A stretch of 64,000 nt of DNA from Metallosphaera yellowstonensis MK1 (GCF_000243315.1 NZ_JH597761.1:1090813-1154812); one strand, 5' to 3'; shown: positions 18,188-28,254, numbered from the stretch's first letter. A program made the numbers and translations. Notes: a model not told the origin generated them from the sequence alone.

Positions 18188-19954
18188 CTATTTTTGTGAA
18201 GCGTTTCCAGAGGATAGAGAAAGATCGACGTCAGGTTTAGGAACAAGCTTTGCCTCTGAACTTAGTGCCTTAACGCTGCTTATACCTGCTGAGGCACCAG
18301 TTACGGATTCGTTGAGCCTTATCATCCCGTCGGCCGGTAGCATGAGCGGTAGCTCCTCCTCCTTGTAGCCTTCCCTCCTCATACCGTATCTCTCCAGGGC
18401 TATCGTGTAAACAGCCCATAGATCTATGTCTGTCTTCGGCATCTTCTCACCGTAGAGGAGGGTTAGCACCAGGTTGTAGGCGAATATTATCGTCGCGAAA
18501 CCGGCCAGCCATCCACCTATCAGCAGCAGTTGGTAGTAGACCTCGTAGAAGCCAGCCCACGCGACCTCCCTCCTTATCATCCCCATGAGACCTCCCTCGC
18601 TTGCAACTGCGCTAAATAGTCCCATTCCTGCCTGCCAGCCCCAGAAGTGTAGCCAGCCTAACTTGTTGCTATACCATTTCTTACCAAGCAGATACGGCCC
18701 AGCTACGTAAATTACGCCCAGAACACCTCCCACGGAGTAAAGTGTGAGCATTATATGGAAGTGGCCGAATATCCAGCCTGTGTTGTGTATCGTTGGATCC
18801 ATGGCCGGTACCGGGTTGGTGGGTTCTGCCTGGATCCCACCAATGATGTTCCATATGGCGGCAGAATAGATAAAAGCAATACCTGGGTCCCATTTTATCT
18901 TTCTTGGATCGCCCAGAGTGATGAAGAACAGTAACCAGAGTGCAGCGAAGGGTACGGCTACTAGGGCCGTGCTGGTCTGGGCGAAGATGTCCCTGAGGAT
19001 GAGGGGCCACGGGTCGTCAACGATGTGATGAACGTAGACGCTGGAACCCAGGACAAAAGCTGTGGGAATGAGCCACCTGGTGAACCTAACGCTGTACATT
19101 GGCCTCCTGGCGTAGAGCGGGGCTATGGCGACGATGCATCCCGAGAGAGTGTAGGGTACGAAGTACACCAGTGGGTGATCTGCAAACCAGAACAGTCCCT
19201 TCCACACCTCGGCGTTAGGGATACCGAACAGGTAGATGTTGAGCCCACCTATGGGGGAGAACAGGCTCCACATGTCAGCTATGAAGACGGATATGTTGGC
19301 CAGGGCCATCATGATCATGTCCATTACTATGAAACCTATGGCAGTCGGCACTAATCTCCCCTTCACCCTTCCCTCAAAGCTGGTACCCATTACTGAGACC
19401 ATCTCCATCCACTCTGCCACTACCATTAGTCCGTACCCTATGTACCAGGTGGGGGAGGCCTGCAGTGGGTTCAGGAACGTGAAGAGGTACTGGTTCTGGA
19501 TTCCGCCGAGGTTCATCATGAATAACGCCAAGTTGTTCAGCCAGAAGCCGGCGTTGGCTATCTTGGGCCACTTCACCAGCCTAGAGCCGTTCAGTGCCGG
19601 AATGACGTAGAATGCCAAGGCGAAGACGGCTGTGAATGCCAGACCGAACACCATGTCCATGACGTGGTTGGTCATGGCCTGGAAGTAGTACGCTGGATCC
19701 ACCACAACCGGTACTCCCTCGCTGGAGAGCCCCGCCTGTCCCCTCAGTATGAGGGCGAAGGCTCCCCCTATGAAGAACCAAACTACAGCTGCCAGCAGGA
19801 GCTTAATACTTAACGTTTTGTACTCTTCAGTGTACAGAACCTTCACAAATAGAGACCTCTTGGCTTCCCTCTCAAGAACCTCCTGGTACTGTCTTGCCCA
19901 CTCTATGAGTTTCTGTTGTTCTTCTCTCCTAATCTCCTCACGAGTAGCCACCAT
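18188..19954 (-). CDS. foxA: Heme-copper oxidase subunit I, FoxA type (copy 2)
   Basis: 588 residues with the same ligand set shifted by one: His97, His260/Tyr264, His309-310 and His398/His400. It differs from copy 1 mainly in the N-terminal 70 residues, in patches around 190-200 and 270-280, and in the C-terminal tail. Blocks coding for the helices between are nearly identical at DNA level, which suggests gene conversion after duplication. Both copies have an unusually hydrophilic, charged N-terminus before the first helix. Two oxidase subunits I with one subunit II gene (24169) is the known fox arrangement. Confidence 0.92.
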   Translation of the reverse strand: MVATREEIRREEQQKLIEWARQYQEVLEREAKRSLFVKVLYTEEYKTLSIKLLLAAVVWFFIGGAFALILRGQAGLSSEGVPVVVDPAYYFQAMTNHVMDMVFGLAFTAVFALAFYVIPALNGSRLVKWPKIANAGFWLNNLALFMMNLGGIQNQYLFTFLNPLQASPTWYIGYGLMVVAEWMEMVSVMGTSFEGRVKGRLVPTAIGFIVMDMIMMALANISVFIADMWSLFSPIGGLNIYLFGIPNAEVWKGLFWFADHPLVYFVPYTLSGCIVAIAPLYARRPMYSVRFTRWLIPTAFVLGSSVYVHHIVDDPWPLILRDIFAQTSTALVAVPFAALWLLFFITLGDPRKIKWDPGIAFIYSAAIWNIIGGIQAEPTNPVPAMDPTIHNTGWIFGHFHIMLTLYSVGGVLGVIYVAGPYLLGKKWYSNKLGWLHFWGWQAGMGLFSAVASEGGLMGMIRREVAWAGFYEVYYQLLLIGGWLAGFATIIFAYNLVLTLLYGEKMPKTDIDLWAVYTIALERYGMRREGYKEEELPLMLPADGMIRLNESVTGASAGISSVKALSSEAKLVPKPDVDLSLSSGNASQK

Positions 19955-20113
19955 CCATCACTTAGACATAACTTGCTTGATAGAACCTTTAAGTGGCTGA
20001 GAACTTTCGTATTTCCGTTAGACAGAAGTCCATCTTTGAGGGTATAATTCAACGGGAATCTTAGGTCGCTTTAAAAATATAAAAAACATAAAAATGAGAT
20101 TATTCTCTCTTTC

Positions 20114-20569
20114 TTATCCGCTCAAGGAGACGTTGAAGTTGAACGTGTTACCGTCACTGAAGACAATGGTGTAGACTCCAGGCGAAAGTTTGAGCGGTAC
20201 GATTACGGTCTCTACCCCGAGATATATCTCGTGGGCTTGAACGTAGACTGTTGAGACGGAACCGTTGGGGAGAGGCGCAACTTGCGTTTCGTAGTACCAA
20301 GGGGGGACTACTTTGAACGTGGAGTTGTAGACTGATGATATCTGTAGAGCATTTTGATCCTGATTGTTCAACGTTAGCTTCACTCCCTCAACGGTGAGGT
20401 ACGTTACAGTATCGTTGGGGTAGTAGACAGGTATACGATAGACACCGTAAGTGGCACTGTATTCAGGTATGAAGGGAGATGAAGGGATCAGGCTCTCAAC
20501 CACGAAGTAGGCTGTAATACCAACTAATATTAGAACTATCAGAACTGTCAAAAAATTTTTCCTTGTCAA
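20114..20569 (-). CDS. Membrane-anchored extracytoplasmic protein near foxA, unknown family
   Basis: 151 residues from a TTG start (LTRKNFL): one N-terminal membrane helix (VLIVLILVGITAYFVV) and a beta-rich extracytoplasmic domain of about 120 residues ending in a strand pattern (PGVYTIVFSDGNTFNFNVS). An earlier ATG at 20605 is open but would overlap the preceding gene by 23 nt, so the TTG is preferred. Located just upstream of foxA copy 2 on the same strand, it is probably an accessory subunit of the oxidase. No heme or copper motif is seen. Confidence 0.65.
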   Translation of the reverse strand: MTRKNFLTVLIVLILVGITAYFVVESLIPSSPFIPEYSATYGVYRIPVYYPNDTVTYLTVEGVKLTLNNQDQNALQISSVYNSTFKVVPPWYYETQVAPLPNGSVSTVYVQAHEIYLGVETVIVPLKLSPGVYTIVFSDGNTFNFNVSLSG

Positions 20570-20582
20570 AATCCCATCACTT

Positions 20583-20789
20583 TCAGTCCTGCATGTATGC
20601 ACCAACCATTATTAACGCTAGCCCTATGATAGAGATTGCGAGCCCTGCTAAGTCCGTACCTGTCACGGTAAATGCGAAGGAAGCGGGGTTAGGCTTAAGG
20701 AGCGTATAGCTGTACAGGGTAAGCATTATGACTGATATTGCTACTAGAACTCCACCAGAAAGTATTGGACCCCAGACCTTTAGATTCAT
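20583..20789 (-). CDS. Small two-helix membrane protein upstream of the foxA genes
   Basis: 68 residues with two predicted membrane helices (about 7-29 and 43-65). A TATA-like CTTTTTATTT lies about 35-45 nt upstream of the ATG, which makes it the first gene of the minus-strand fox operon. Small two-helix proteins are typical oxidase accessory subunits, but no family was recognised. Confidence 0.65.
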   Translation of the reverse strand: MNLKVWGPILSGGVLVAISVIMLTLYSYTLLKPNPASFAFTVTGTDLAGLAISIIGLALIMVGAYMQD

Positions 20790-20942
20790 GATGTCTCAAG
20801 ATTACTTTCGTGATTAACTCAAATAAAAAGCTTTACTATTCTAACCTTGGGGTCCAACATATTATCTCCCTAATGTAAGGATTAGCCTGTAATTTCTAGA
20901 GATTAAACGCTCACCTGAAAACTGACTCCTCCGTTGCGGCGT

Positions 20943-21276
20943 TAAAGGCATGGCTGAAGTCGACTTGTGAGATGTATGACCCGCTACGTTGGCAGAGGTG
21001 TATTTCCGTGAGAGGGACGGAGAGTGGTTGGCTCGAACAGCGTTGAGACAGCTCACCCTAGACCTGAGGAAATAGGACGTAGAGCAACAGGCGATGTACT
21101 CCAGAACAACAGATCGTAGATCACTACTGCGAGACCAGGGAGAGGTTCTTTCAGGGGTTAGGAAGGTTCCCGAATGAGAAGAAGGCCCATGAGTACTATT
21201 CCCTAGTCTACCGCAGAGCAGTTGGAAGGTCCTGGAAGTTAGGAAGACAGTGAAGGGAAGGAAGAGGTAGATCACG
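20943..21276 (+). pseudogene. Decayed TnpB N-terminal fragment (IS607/IS605 type)
   Basis: Broken frames give pieces typical of crenarchaeal TnpB N-termini, for example ERFFQGLGRFPNEKKAHEYY followed by SLVYRRAVG, after LRQLTLDLRK. Several stops and frameshifts are present and the central RuvC region is missing. It is followed at about 21285 by an IS607-like end motif (CGATAAATCGTAAAATTTAT) and by a zinc-ribbon scrap (CGWVFRKKG). Confidence 0.6.
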
Positions 21277-21385
21277 TTGGGCCGTTGTCAACAGTTTCCG
21301 ATAAATCGTAAAATTTATGTACTTTAATGATAAATATAAATGCGGTGACACCAGATGTGGATGGGTTTTCCGAAAAAAGGGACGG

Positions 21386-21565
21386 TAAATCAAAGACGTA
21401 CGGGTTTCCCCAAACGGATGACAACACTCCGTTGGGTGGGGTTATTCCGCTAAGGGGGCGGAGGGGTGTGAACGGGTTTCCCCGTGACTCCGGTTAAGTC
21501 CAAGGGCTGGGAATTGGATACAAATTTATTAAAATTCAATGAAGCCCGAACCCCTGTCCCACCTA
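21386..21565 (+). mobile_element. IS607-type right end, copy 1
   Basis: Shares with 50575-50740, 57300-57455 and 27985-28150 a conserved end: ACGGGTTTCCCC..., a hairpin CCGCTAAGGGGGCGGAGGGG, then a tail GGATACAAATTTATTAAAATTCAATGAAGCCC. In TnpB elements this end usually overlaps the guide RNA locus. Confidence 0.65.
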
Positions 21566-21669
21566 GGATGGGTAACTTACACCGCAATATGCCTAATGAT
21601 ATGTGAACCTATGTCCTTCCTGAAAGGCTTATATATTATAACATCAGATTCTCGATTTAGAATGTAGCT

Positions 21670-22188
21670 ATGTGTCAGTATAGAATCCTTAAGGTGAGAA
21701 GGGCGCTGAAGAACACAGAGAAGGTCGTCCTCCTGCATGAGGATAATCTCAATAGGATCCTTTCAGAACCATTATTCTCAATACTCCTTTCGGATAGGTG
21801 GGAAGAAACAGGGATAAGCAGAAGTTATTACTACTCAGGGTTGAAGACCCTAAGGGAGCTCAGACTCATAGAGGATAACGCGATAGCGTTTAAAGTGGCG
21901 TTGGCGTATAGATATGAGAGAAACTGTCTCAGGCTTCTCTCTGACAAGCTCGCTTTCGTCTCTAAGGGGAGGATAGTGATTTCCATGGGATTATCTGAGA
22001 GGCCGAATTGTCTATCGTGTGAGCTATTAACCGAATGCATCTACGGTTTGAAGTTGATTAAGACCGAGTTGAGGCTGAAGAGTACCTCCGTTGATCCCCA
22101 CGAGAGGTGGATCGAGAACATTAATGAAATAGAGGAGCGGTTAAAAAGGAACGATGTTGAGACAGAGTTAGTTCTGAAGAAGGGTTAA
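21670..22188 (+). CDS. Unknown soluble protein with a winged-helix-like N-terminus and Cys motif
   Basis: 172 residues. Residues about 30-75 (SDRWEETGISRSYYYSGLKTLRELRLIEDN) look like a winged-helix recognition segment. Residues around 115-125 carry a C-x2-C-x5-C arrangement (CLSCELLTEC) that could bind a metal or sense redox state. The C-terminus is a charged helix with KRNDVETELVLKK. It sits between the two arms of the fox cluster with IS debris on both sides, so it could be a local regulator or a passenger. Family not recognised. The TATATATTATAAC at about 21630-21643 is a plausible promoter. Confidence 0.6.
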   Translation: MCQYRILKVRRALKNTEKVVLLHEDNLNRILSEPLFSILLSDRWEETGISRSYYYSGLKTLRELRLIEDNAIAFKVALAYRYERNCLRLLSDKLAFVSKGRIVISMGLSERPNCLSCELLTECIYGLKLIKTELRLKSTSVDPHERWIENINEIEERLKRNDVETELVLKKG

Positions 22189-22405
22189 AAACTTCGCTTC
22201 TTCACTTCGAGACAGAACGTTTGGACATGTGCTACCTTGGCTAATAGACAATAAGCACAATCTATCGTCTCTAGCCTGAACGCATTGTCACATCAAAGAC
22301 GCGGGCCATTTCCCCGTATGTCCCTCTCCTTCCCTCCACCGAAACCTAACCCACTTCCGAAAAGAAGCTGAAGAGGCCCATACATTCCAAGTGATCATGG
22401 GATTC
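22189..22405. other. Spacer with no recognisable gene
   Basis: Contains no convincing reading frame or repeat. A pyrimidine-rich stretch at 22320-22350 has no assigned meaning. Confidence 0.3.
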
Positions 22406-22469
22406 CAGCAGTTATTAGATTTTGCCTTGACTTCAAGGCTACACCTAACGAGAATTCCCATAACTGCTG
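22406..22469. mobile_element. 64-bp MITE, family 1
   Basis: Nearly identical to the copy at 11269 (both contain GCCTTGACTTCAAGGC). GGATTC flanks both sides as a target duplication; the exact border is ambiguous by one G. Confidence 0.88.
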
Positions 22470-22526
22470 GGATTCCCTTCGGTCTGCATCACGTCTGGTG
22501 AGAGTTCCCTCAGACTTAAAATGGGA

Positions 22527-23662
22527 CAGCAGTTATGGGAATCTTAGGGAGGTAATACGAAAAAGCCGGTATTGGCGAGAAGTTTTTCGACGTCGTCCCG
22601 CTGAAAAGGTGCGGAAAGGGACAGATCGAGTTCGCTAGGGAGAGGCTGGTCAGGGCGGTAAACAGGCTGGGAGTGGTCAGGGGGAAGGGGAGGAGCAGGA
22701 AGGTCGGGTTGACGCTAGTCCTCATGGTCCTGGTAGGTGGGAGGGCCAGCGTGAGGAACAGGGCCGAGACGTTCGGGTTGGACTACGCAAACCTGCTGGA
22801 GGCGTTGGGAGAACTCGACGACGCGTGGAGGTCCTGTCAGACTGGTGAAGGGTCAGGTTGTCATCATGGACGACACCGTGGACCACGACGCTCCAGGGGG
22901 ACGTGAGCCCCTGAGAACTACTGGACCTACTGCCACACCCACGGGAGGTTCGAGAGGGCCAAGCTCCTCACGGTAGCCGTAGTGGACCTCTCCACGGGCA
23001 GGACGTTCACGGTTTCCCCTACGCCGTGAGGAAGATGTTGGATTTGTGAGGGTCAACGAGTTCAAGACCGAGATCGACGTGGCCAGATGTTGGACGTGCT
23101 CAAGGAGCGCTTCCGCGTGTCCAGGGTCGTCTTCGACTCCCGTACTGTCCGAGAAGCTCGTGACGGACAACGTGGTGTCTGAGCTCAAGTCCAACCGAGC
23201 CCAGGGTCGAGTCGGCCCAGGGGACCCTCGAGGAGGTGGAGGGACACCTCCGAGTGGGAGACCCCTGGAGTCTACTACGCCGACCTGACCCTGGGAGGCC
23301 GAGCCATTACGGTGAAGTTGCTAGTCCGGGAACGTAAACGTGACTCTGGGACACAGGCCAGGTACCTCTACACCACCGACCTCTCGCTCAGCTGGGAGGA
23401 GATCGAGGAGGCCTGCCGGGTGGGAGATCGAGGACCTCCAAGGGACGTCAAGGCCCTGGGACTGGGGGACTCCTCGTTCTGGAGGGGGGAGAAGCTTAAG
23501 GGCTACCTCACGATCTTCACCATCAATAACGTCGTCAGGGAGTTGATAGGGAGCTTAACCTGAGGAGCGTGGAGGCGTTCCTCAGGTTCGTTGAACGTCA
23601 TTTAGGCGGACCGCCGGGGCTGATGAAAATCTTTAAGTTACGTTAAAGTCCCATAACTGCTG
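22527..23662 (+). mobile_element. Decayed DDE-type IS with CAGCAGTTATGGGA ends, copy 1
   Basis: About 1.14 kb bounded by CAGCAGTTATGGGA and its complement TCCCATAACTGCTG (with a one-base difference next to the end). The second copy is at 40201-41288 in the opposite orientation. Ends are shared with the 64-bp MITEs, making this the likely autonomous parent. The family was not named with confidence; the transposase resembles crenarchaeal IS4/IS701-like DDE enzymes. Confidence 0.8.
22560..23646 (+). pseudogene. Transposase of the CAGCAG IS, multiply frameshifted
   Basis: Fragments in all three frames join into a DDE transposase: an N-terminal part with ERLVRAVNRLGVVRGKGRSR, a first catalytic Asp in VIMDDTVD, a Lys/Arg-rich strand LLVRERKRDSG, and a C-terminal RWEIE-like region (WEEIEEACRV..., DVKALGLGDSSF) followed by GYLTIFTINNVVREL. 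The gene ends at TAA 23644-23646 just inside the right terminal repeat. Many indels make it inactive. Confidence 0.75.
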
Positions 23663-24010
23663 ATGGAAAAAGTATGAAATTCACGTCTCATGGAAACTAC
23701 TGAGCATGCTGCGAGTGATGGCTGACTTTGGACGTTTCAGACTCATTTCTCTATGTAGGTATTTCATGGAGTCTACTTCGTTCGTCCTAGAGGTACACTT
23801 CCCTACTCCCTTGTTGGACAATCTAAATTATAATTATTAATATCATTAACGGGGCTTAAAGATATTTTAGATAAACGTCTCCTAAGGTAAAAATCGAAAG
23901 TTTTTTAAGTATAAAGGGTTATACCAGAAACAACACTGGGACTGTTTTCACTGATTCTCCTGTGAAGATAGTATTTTCTAGATAAACTGATGTTTCCTGG
24001 CAGGTATTTA

Positions 24011-24019
24011 AGTCCAACG
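24011..24019 (+). promoter_or_regulatory. AGTCCAACG motif upstream of foxB
   Basis: Directly follows GGTATTTA, a TATA-like stretch, 150 nt before the foxB start. A second TATA-like TTTTTAAG (24129-24136) lies nearer the gene. Confidence 0.3.
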
Positions 24020-24126
24020 CCTTGTAGTTGAGGTATCCGTATGGATAACCGTGAGATATGATCTTCAAGAACAAATGATAACTTCGCGAAATTCAGGAAA
24101 AAAGAATCTTACATAAAGAAACAAAA

Positions 24127-24140
24127 GGTTTTTAAGCAGG
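24127..24140 (+). promoter_or_regulatory. foxB promoter (TATA-like)
   Basis: GGTTTTTAAGCAGG is about 30-40 nt before the GTG start, followed by GAGGGTAGAGAGTAAGGTGATAAG, which supplies a purine-rich ribosome site. Confidence 0.5.
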
Positions 24141-24168
24141 TTCTGAGGGTAGAGAGTAAGGTGATAAG

Positions 24169-24774
24169 GTGAAACGTGGTACTGTAATAGCTCTGTTCTT
24201 CGTTCTCGTAATTGTAGCAATAATATCCCTGGAGGTACAGTTCAGCTCTTACGACTACATAGGTTTTAGCCCAAATTACGCATCAGACCACATTCCTGCT
24301 GGGGAAGGTGTCGTTCATGCGCAGTTAGCTAACGCACTGGGAGCTTATAAGGGTCCTTATGTAATCATCTACGTTACTGGACAGCAGTGGCATTGGGATT
24401 TCTATCCCCATAACATGGTATACACCAATATAACCTACGTACCTGTAGGAGAGCCCGTCCTTTTCGTAATACATAGCGTCGACGTATTCCACGAATTCTT
24501 CATCCAAGCTGCGACGTCCAACTTCACCATTCCGCTCAACGACGGGGCTGAGGCTGTACCAGGTTACTACTCCTATATGGTGTTCGTATTTCCACAACCC
24601 GGACTCTACCACGTTGCATGTGCAGAATACTGTGGCACAGCTGCTACTGGGCTTGGGCATTCCTGGTTAGTAGGCACCATAGTTGCCACTACTAACGCCT
24701 CTTACGTGATGCAACAGACGGGAGGAGTAATGCCTCAGGGAACTTGGGATCCTTACGTCAATGAAACAGGGTGA
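24169..24774 (+). CDS. foxB: Heme-copper oxidase subunit II, FoxB
   Basis: 201 residues: one N-terminal helix (7-24) and a cupredoxin domain. The aromatic motif GQQWHWDF (71-78) precedes the CuA elements His108 (VDVFHEFF), Cys151, Glu153 and Cys155 (CAEYCG) and His164. The His is nine residues after the second Cys instead of four, and the usual Met three residues after it is Leu167, so the CuA loop is enlarged and lacks its normal Met ligand. The GTG start follows a purine-rich ribosome site. It is the first gene of the plus-strand fox operon and presumably pairs with either FoxA copy. Confidence 0.92.
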   Translation: MKRGTVIALFFVLVIVAIISLEVQFSSYDYIGFSPNYASDHIPAGEGVVHAQLANALGAYKGPYVIIYVTGQQWHWDFYPHNMVYTNITYVPVGEPVLFVIHSVDVFHEFFIQAATSNFTIPLNDGAEAVPGYYSYMVFVFPQPGLYHVACAEYCGTAATGLGHSWLVGTIVATTNASYVMQQTGGVMPQGTWDPYVNETG

Positions 24775-24779
24775 TAGAG

Positions 24780-25025
24780 ATGGTTAATTCCAAGACCTTC
24801 ATGTACCTTGGCGTGATCCTTGCAATAATAGGAATCATAATCCTGGCTGCGGGCACAACTACTTGGACGTATCCAAGGGAGGTCTTCTCGGTGAATGGAA
24901 TGAACCTCGTGGCCAACAACACTACGCCCAACTACTTCTTCAACTTCGTGGGACTAGCAATATTTCTATTCGGCATTGGTTCCCTACTGTCCTATGCGGA
25001 GATGAGGAGGAGTGGGAAAACATGA
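24780..25025 (+). CDS. Small two-helix membrane protein after foxB
   Basis: 81 residues with two membrane helices (about 8-30 and 53-73) and a short outer loop with NNTTPN. A GTG overlapping the foxB stop (24771) is also possible, but ATG 24780 has GGTGATAGAG just upstream. It probably belongs to the oxidase complex. No family was recognised. Confidence 0.7.
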   Translation: MVNSKTFMYLGVILAIIGIIILAAGTTTWTYPREVFSVNGMNLVANNTTPNYFFNFVGLAIFLFGIGSLLSYAEMRRSGKT

Positions 25026-25062
25026 GTGATTTTTCATATTTGAGAATTGGAGGTGTATATAA

Positions 25063-26706
25063 ATGAATGGGAATAATAATGTGAAAAGTCTTCTTATACT
25101 CGGATTCGTTTTTATGTTAGTTCTAGTTGGAGTAGCCTACGGTGCTGACGTCTTGCTCAACGCGGCCTCCAGCGCCTCAAATACCATTACTGCATATTAC
25201 GTCCCAAACGCCCAAATAAACGAGGCCAACCCAGGCGGGGAGCTATTCTGGCAGTCCATCCCCTACAGCTCGATTCCCCTAGAGCCTACGGTCCCAGTCC
25301 CCGATGGTATATCAGGGCACACAACAGTGGTTTACGTTAAGGCAGCGTGGACCTACGTGGATGGAGTTCCTTATATATTCATCCTAATGAAGGCCCCAGT
25401 GGTAGGTCAGGCCTCGTGGTTAGCGTGCCCTGAGAGGACACCCTCCGGTCAAATATGGGAACCATTCGGGAGACCAGTACCGCAGGGATGGTGGGTCGTA
25501 AACGTCTCATATGCCCAGAAGGATCAGGCCATGGCCTCTGTTTACACTCTTCCCAATTCCGAACAGTTGGGATACCCACCAGGTCAGGCACTCACTAACC
25601 CAATAACGATCTACGTCTACAACCAGAGTGGAAGGATATACGGACAGATAGTAGGGGCTATAGACCCAGAAGGCAATCCGTTGAACAACGGCAACCCCAT
25701 AAACATAACTTCAATAAATCTGAACTATAACGGCACACCGGTCACTTCCCTGACCCAGTTCTTATCCATGGGACTGAACGGGACCACATGGTTCCAAGAC
25801 ACTTACAACCTATTCTACCCGGAGGATACTGCAGGCTACGTGTCGCTCTTCTATAACAGTACTTACTACTATCCAGACAGGTTTGCCATAATGTGGCTCC
25901 TGGGAGGCGTTCCCAGCACATGGACTCAAGTTGCCTACACTCCCCACATGATGCCGGGAACCTCGGGCGCTCTGTCAGCTGGTCAAGCTGAGATATGGTT
26001 CCTCAACAGTAATCCTAGAGCGAACAATACACAAGATTCCGGTTATCCGGGACCAACGTTCTTCAGCAGGACATCTCCTCCACCTTATGTCCACCACCCC
26101 CAGTACAATGATCCGTTGAACTTAGGTTACTTGCCCAACCAGGGTCTGATCGCTGATCTCTTCGTTAACGGTTCCTCCATCTACTATATAGGAGGGAACT
26201 ATCAGGCCTCCTTCCCCTCCATAGATAACCCGCACATAACCCCGTGGCAGGTAGCCAACGGCATGGCAAACCTCTCGCAGCTCTGGGACCCGTCGGTCGT
26301 TGCAACAGGATTCCAATTCGTCAACACCCCAACTGGTCAGTACATGATAGCTGAGTTCGCGAGGACCTTCTCCACCGTGGGTGTATCCGGAGGACAGGGA
26401 GAGTCCCATTATCAGATACAACTGCAACCAGGGCAGACGTATCACGTGGCATTCGCCGTGTTCCAAGGCGGAGCCGGAGAGTCTGTGGACTTCAAGTCTA
26501 TATCCTTCTGGTGGAACCTCTACATACAGCCAGCTAACAGTGGCTCGACATTCCTTCCGCTATTCCTATTGGGTAACGCGTTCACGGCACCAATGATAGC
26601 CTTCATGCTCATGAACAACAACTCACTAGTAAGGTTTTCTTCTAAGCTCGGTCCAGTGATAAGGATCCTAAGGCAGATCGGTAATGTCTCGCATACCAGG
26701 AGTTAA
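25063..26706 (+). CDS. foxC: FoxC, CbsA-like b-type cytochrome of the fox cluster
   Basis: 547 residues with an N-terminal signal or anchor helix (8-30), a long extracytoplasmic domain rich in Asn-x-Ser/Thr, and a C-terminal helix ([20 protein letters not shown]). Shared landmarks with the CbsA at 5847 include VKAAW near the start, YYPDR(A/F)AIMW in the middle and [14 protein letters not shown] / [14 protein letters not shown] near the end. FoxC is thought to be the outer-surface mono-heme b protein that takes electrons from ferrous iron. A good GGAGGTG ribosome site lies before the ATG. Confidence 0.9.
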   Translation: MNGNNNVKSLLILGFVFMLVLVGVAYGADVLLNAASSASNTITAYYVPNAQINEANPGGELFWQSIPYSSIPLEPTVPVPDGISGHTTVVYVKAAWTYVDGVPYIFILMKAPVVGQASWLACPERTPSGQIWEPFGRPVPQGWWVVNVSYAQKDQAMASVYTLPNSEQLGYPPGQALTNPITIYVYNQSGRIYGQIVGAIDPEGNPLNNGNPINITSINLNYNGTPVTSLTQFLSMGLNGTTWFQDTYNLFYPEDTAGYVSLFYNSTYYYPDRFAIMWLLGGVPSTWTQVAYTPHMMPGTSGALSAGQAEIWFLNSNPRANNTQDSGYPGPTFFSRTSPPPYVHHPQYNDPLNLGYLPNQGLIADLFVNGSSIYYIGGNYQASFPSIDNPHITPWQVANGMANLSQLWDPSVVATGFQFVNTPTGQYMIAEFARTFSTVGVSGGQGESHYQIQLQPGQTYHVAFAVFQGGAGESVDFKSISFWWNLYIQPANSGSTFLPLFLLGNAFTAPMIAFMLMNNNSLVRFSSKLGPVIRILRQIGNVSHTRS

Positions 26707-27679
26707 TTTAACTATTTTTTCTTTAGTCTACGTTTTCGCACTCCTTTTTGAGTTGATCTTTAATAGGGAGTTCTTGGCTGGAGTGATACCCATAGGTATG
26801 GCAGCAAACACTCAGGTAGTGGAGAGAGTATTCTCGGCCATGTTCATTGTTGGGGCAGTAGCTTACGGGCTAGTTCTTATCCTCCAGCCTATCATGATAG
26901 GGATAGCAGGAATTTACGGTGATTTACCAAGGCTGGGTAAAGCGTTCCTTTGGACTAGTCTCTATCTATCCCTGATCCTGGATGCTGTACACTTCTACTA
27001 CGGAGTAGACAACACTAGCTTCAATCCGCCGGTACTCTTCTCCATAACATACGTGGGTATTATATTGATAACCGTTCTACTCCTCTCCAAATTCTCCAGA
27101 AGATGGATAATCCCTCTACTCGTCATACCTGACTTACTCGCTTATCTAACCCTTCTAGGAGACTGGTTGGTTCAGATATCGGGTAACTCCGCGTTTGGGG
27201 CCGTGACCTATTACTCTGGGATAATAATGCCCTACTCCGTCATGTTTTCTGCGCTATCCTTCCTGGTTTTTGCCATCCTAGACGGAATAAACAAGACAGC
27301 CTTGATCCCCTTTACGGCGTTGGCAGTAGTCGTCGCGTCACTAGTTTACCTCAACGCCATACCTGGCCTCGGTATCATGATAGGGGTTGTGTTCCCCTAC
27401 ATACTGGGAATAATAGGCGTTAGGGACTGGATGCCACCAATAATATTCGCCGTAGCTGTTTTAGCCTTAGGATCAGCGATGTTAGAGTACAAAGAAGACA
27501 AGGGAGCGGCCCTGAGCGCTCTTTCGTTGTTTTTTGGTGCGCTCGTATTTGACACAGTTAACACTACGATTTACCTTATGCTCCCAGTGTCTGCCCTAGT
27601 TTTCTCAATACTGTTCTCTAGATCCCCCAATAAGAACGTTAACAGAGCGACTCAGGATGGGAATCAGTTGGTTAAATAA
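26684..27679 (+). CDS. foxD: FoxD, CbsB-like membrane partner
   Basis: 331 residues with about nine membrane helices and no soluble domain; it overlaps the foxC end by 23 nt. The gene pair mirrors cbsA-cbsB at 5847-8203 in order, size and overlap, which is the main basis for the name. The C-terminus is charged ([13 protein letters not shown]). Its role is presumably to anchor FoxC and link it to the membrane electron carriers. Confidence 0.8.
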   Translation: MSRIPGVNLTIFSLVYVFALLFELIFNREFLAGVIPIGMAANTQVVERVFSAMFIVGAVAYGLVLILQPIMIGIAGIYGDLPRLGKAFLWTSLYLSLILDAVHFYYGVDNTSFNPPVLFSITYVGIILITVLLLSKFSRRWIIPLLVIPDLLAYLTLLGDWLVQISGNSAFGAVTYYSGIIMPYSVMFSALSFLVFAILDGINKTALIPFTALAVVVASLVYLNAIPGLGIMIGVVFPYILGIIGVRDWMPPIIFAVAVLALGSAMLEYKEDKGAALSALSLFFGALVFDTVNTTIYLMLPVSALVFSILFSRSPNKNVNRATQDGNQLVK

Positions 27680-27724
27680 GTGCCCGTAGTCAAAAGTTTC
27701 AGATTAACCATAAAGTTTTGTCAT

Positions 27725-27922
27725 TTGCTTTGTTGGTCGTTCATTTTTCTTAGAGGTTGAGCCCAGTGAATTTTGTTAAATTCCAGCAGTTATGGGATTC
27801 TCCCTTAGGTACCGTCCTGTAATCTGGGTGAAATCTAATAACTGCTGTAAATTCAAAATCCAGTGTTAGATTAAAAGTAGGTTTCACGTTGTCCATGTAA
27901 AAATTGAATAACTCACAAAGCA
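27725..27922. mobile_element. 130-bp MITE (family 2) split by a family-1 MITE
   Basis: The outer element starts TGCTTTGTTGG and ends CTCACAAAGCA and shares GAGGTTGAGCCCAGTGAATT with the copy at 18007. Removing 27784-27854 (the inserted MITE plus one target copy) restores a continuous family-2 element. Confidence 0.88.
27784..27847. mobile_element. 64-bp MITE (family 1) inserted in the family-2 MITE
   Basis: CAGCAGTTATGGGA ... CTAATAACTGCTG, in the orientation opposite to most copies. It has a perfect 7-bp target duplication TAAATTC at 27777-27783 and 27848-27854. Confidence 0.93.
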
Positions 27923-27984
27923 TTATTTATTTAAAAATAAAAACTTGGATACAGTTACACTGGATGGGTGAAGGTATCCAGACA

Positions 27985-28150
27985 AGGTATGACAGTGACT
28001 AGAGGTGTACGGGTTTTCCTCAACGGATAAAACACCCCGGTGGGTAAGGCCATCCCACTGGGAAGGGGAACGGGACAGCCCTGACTCCAGCGAAGTGCAA
28101 GGGCTGACGATCGATATTGTATGAAAATATTATGAAGTCCAAAACCCCTA
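27985..28150 (+). mobile_element. IS607-type right end, copy 2
   Basis: Matches the end sequences at 21386 and 57300 (CGGGTTTTCCTCAACGGATAAAACACC..., ...ATGAAAATATTATGAAGTCC). No coding part remains directly upstream. Confidence 0.6.
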
Positions 28151-28254
28151 TACAACCCTCATCTCACCAGTTGATGGGTGATAAAAAGAACGACAAACCT
28201 CGCCACTTCTATGGGCGGGGTAAAGTTCTTGACTGAGACCTTCTCTTACTTCTA

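Noticed and set aside
20862..21275. 137-codon minus-strand frame
   Set aside because: Antisense to tnpB scraps on the + strand; Ser/Arg-rich and without a family pattern.
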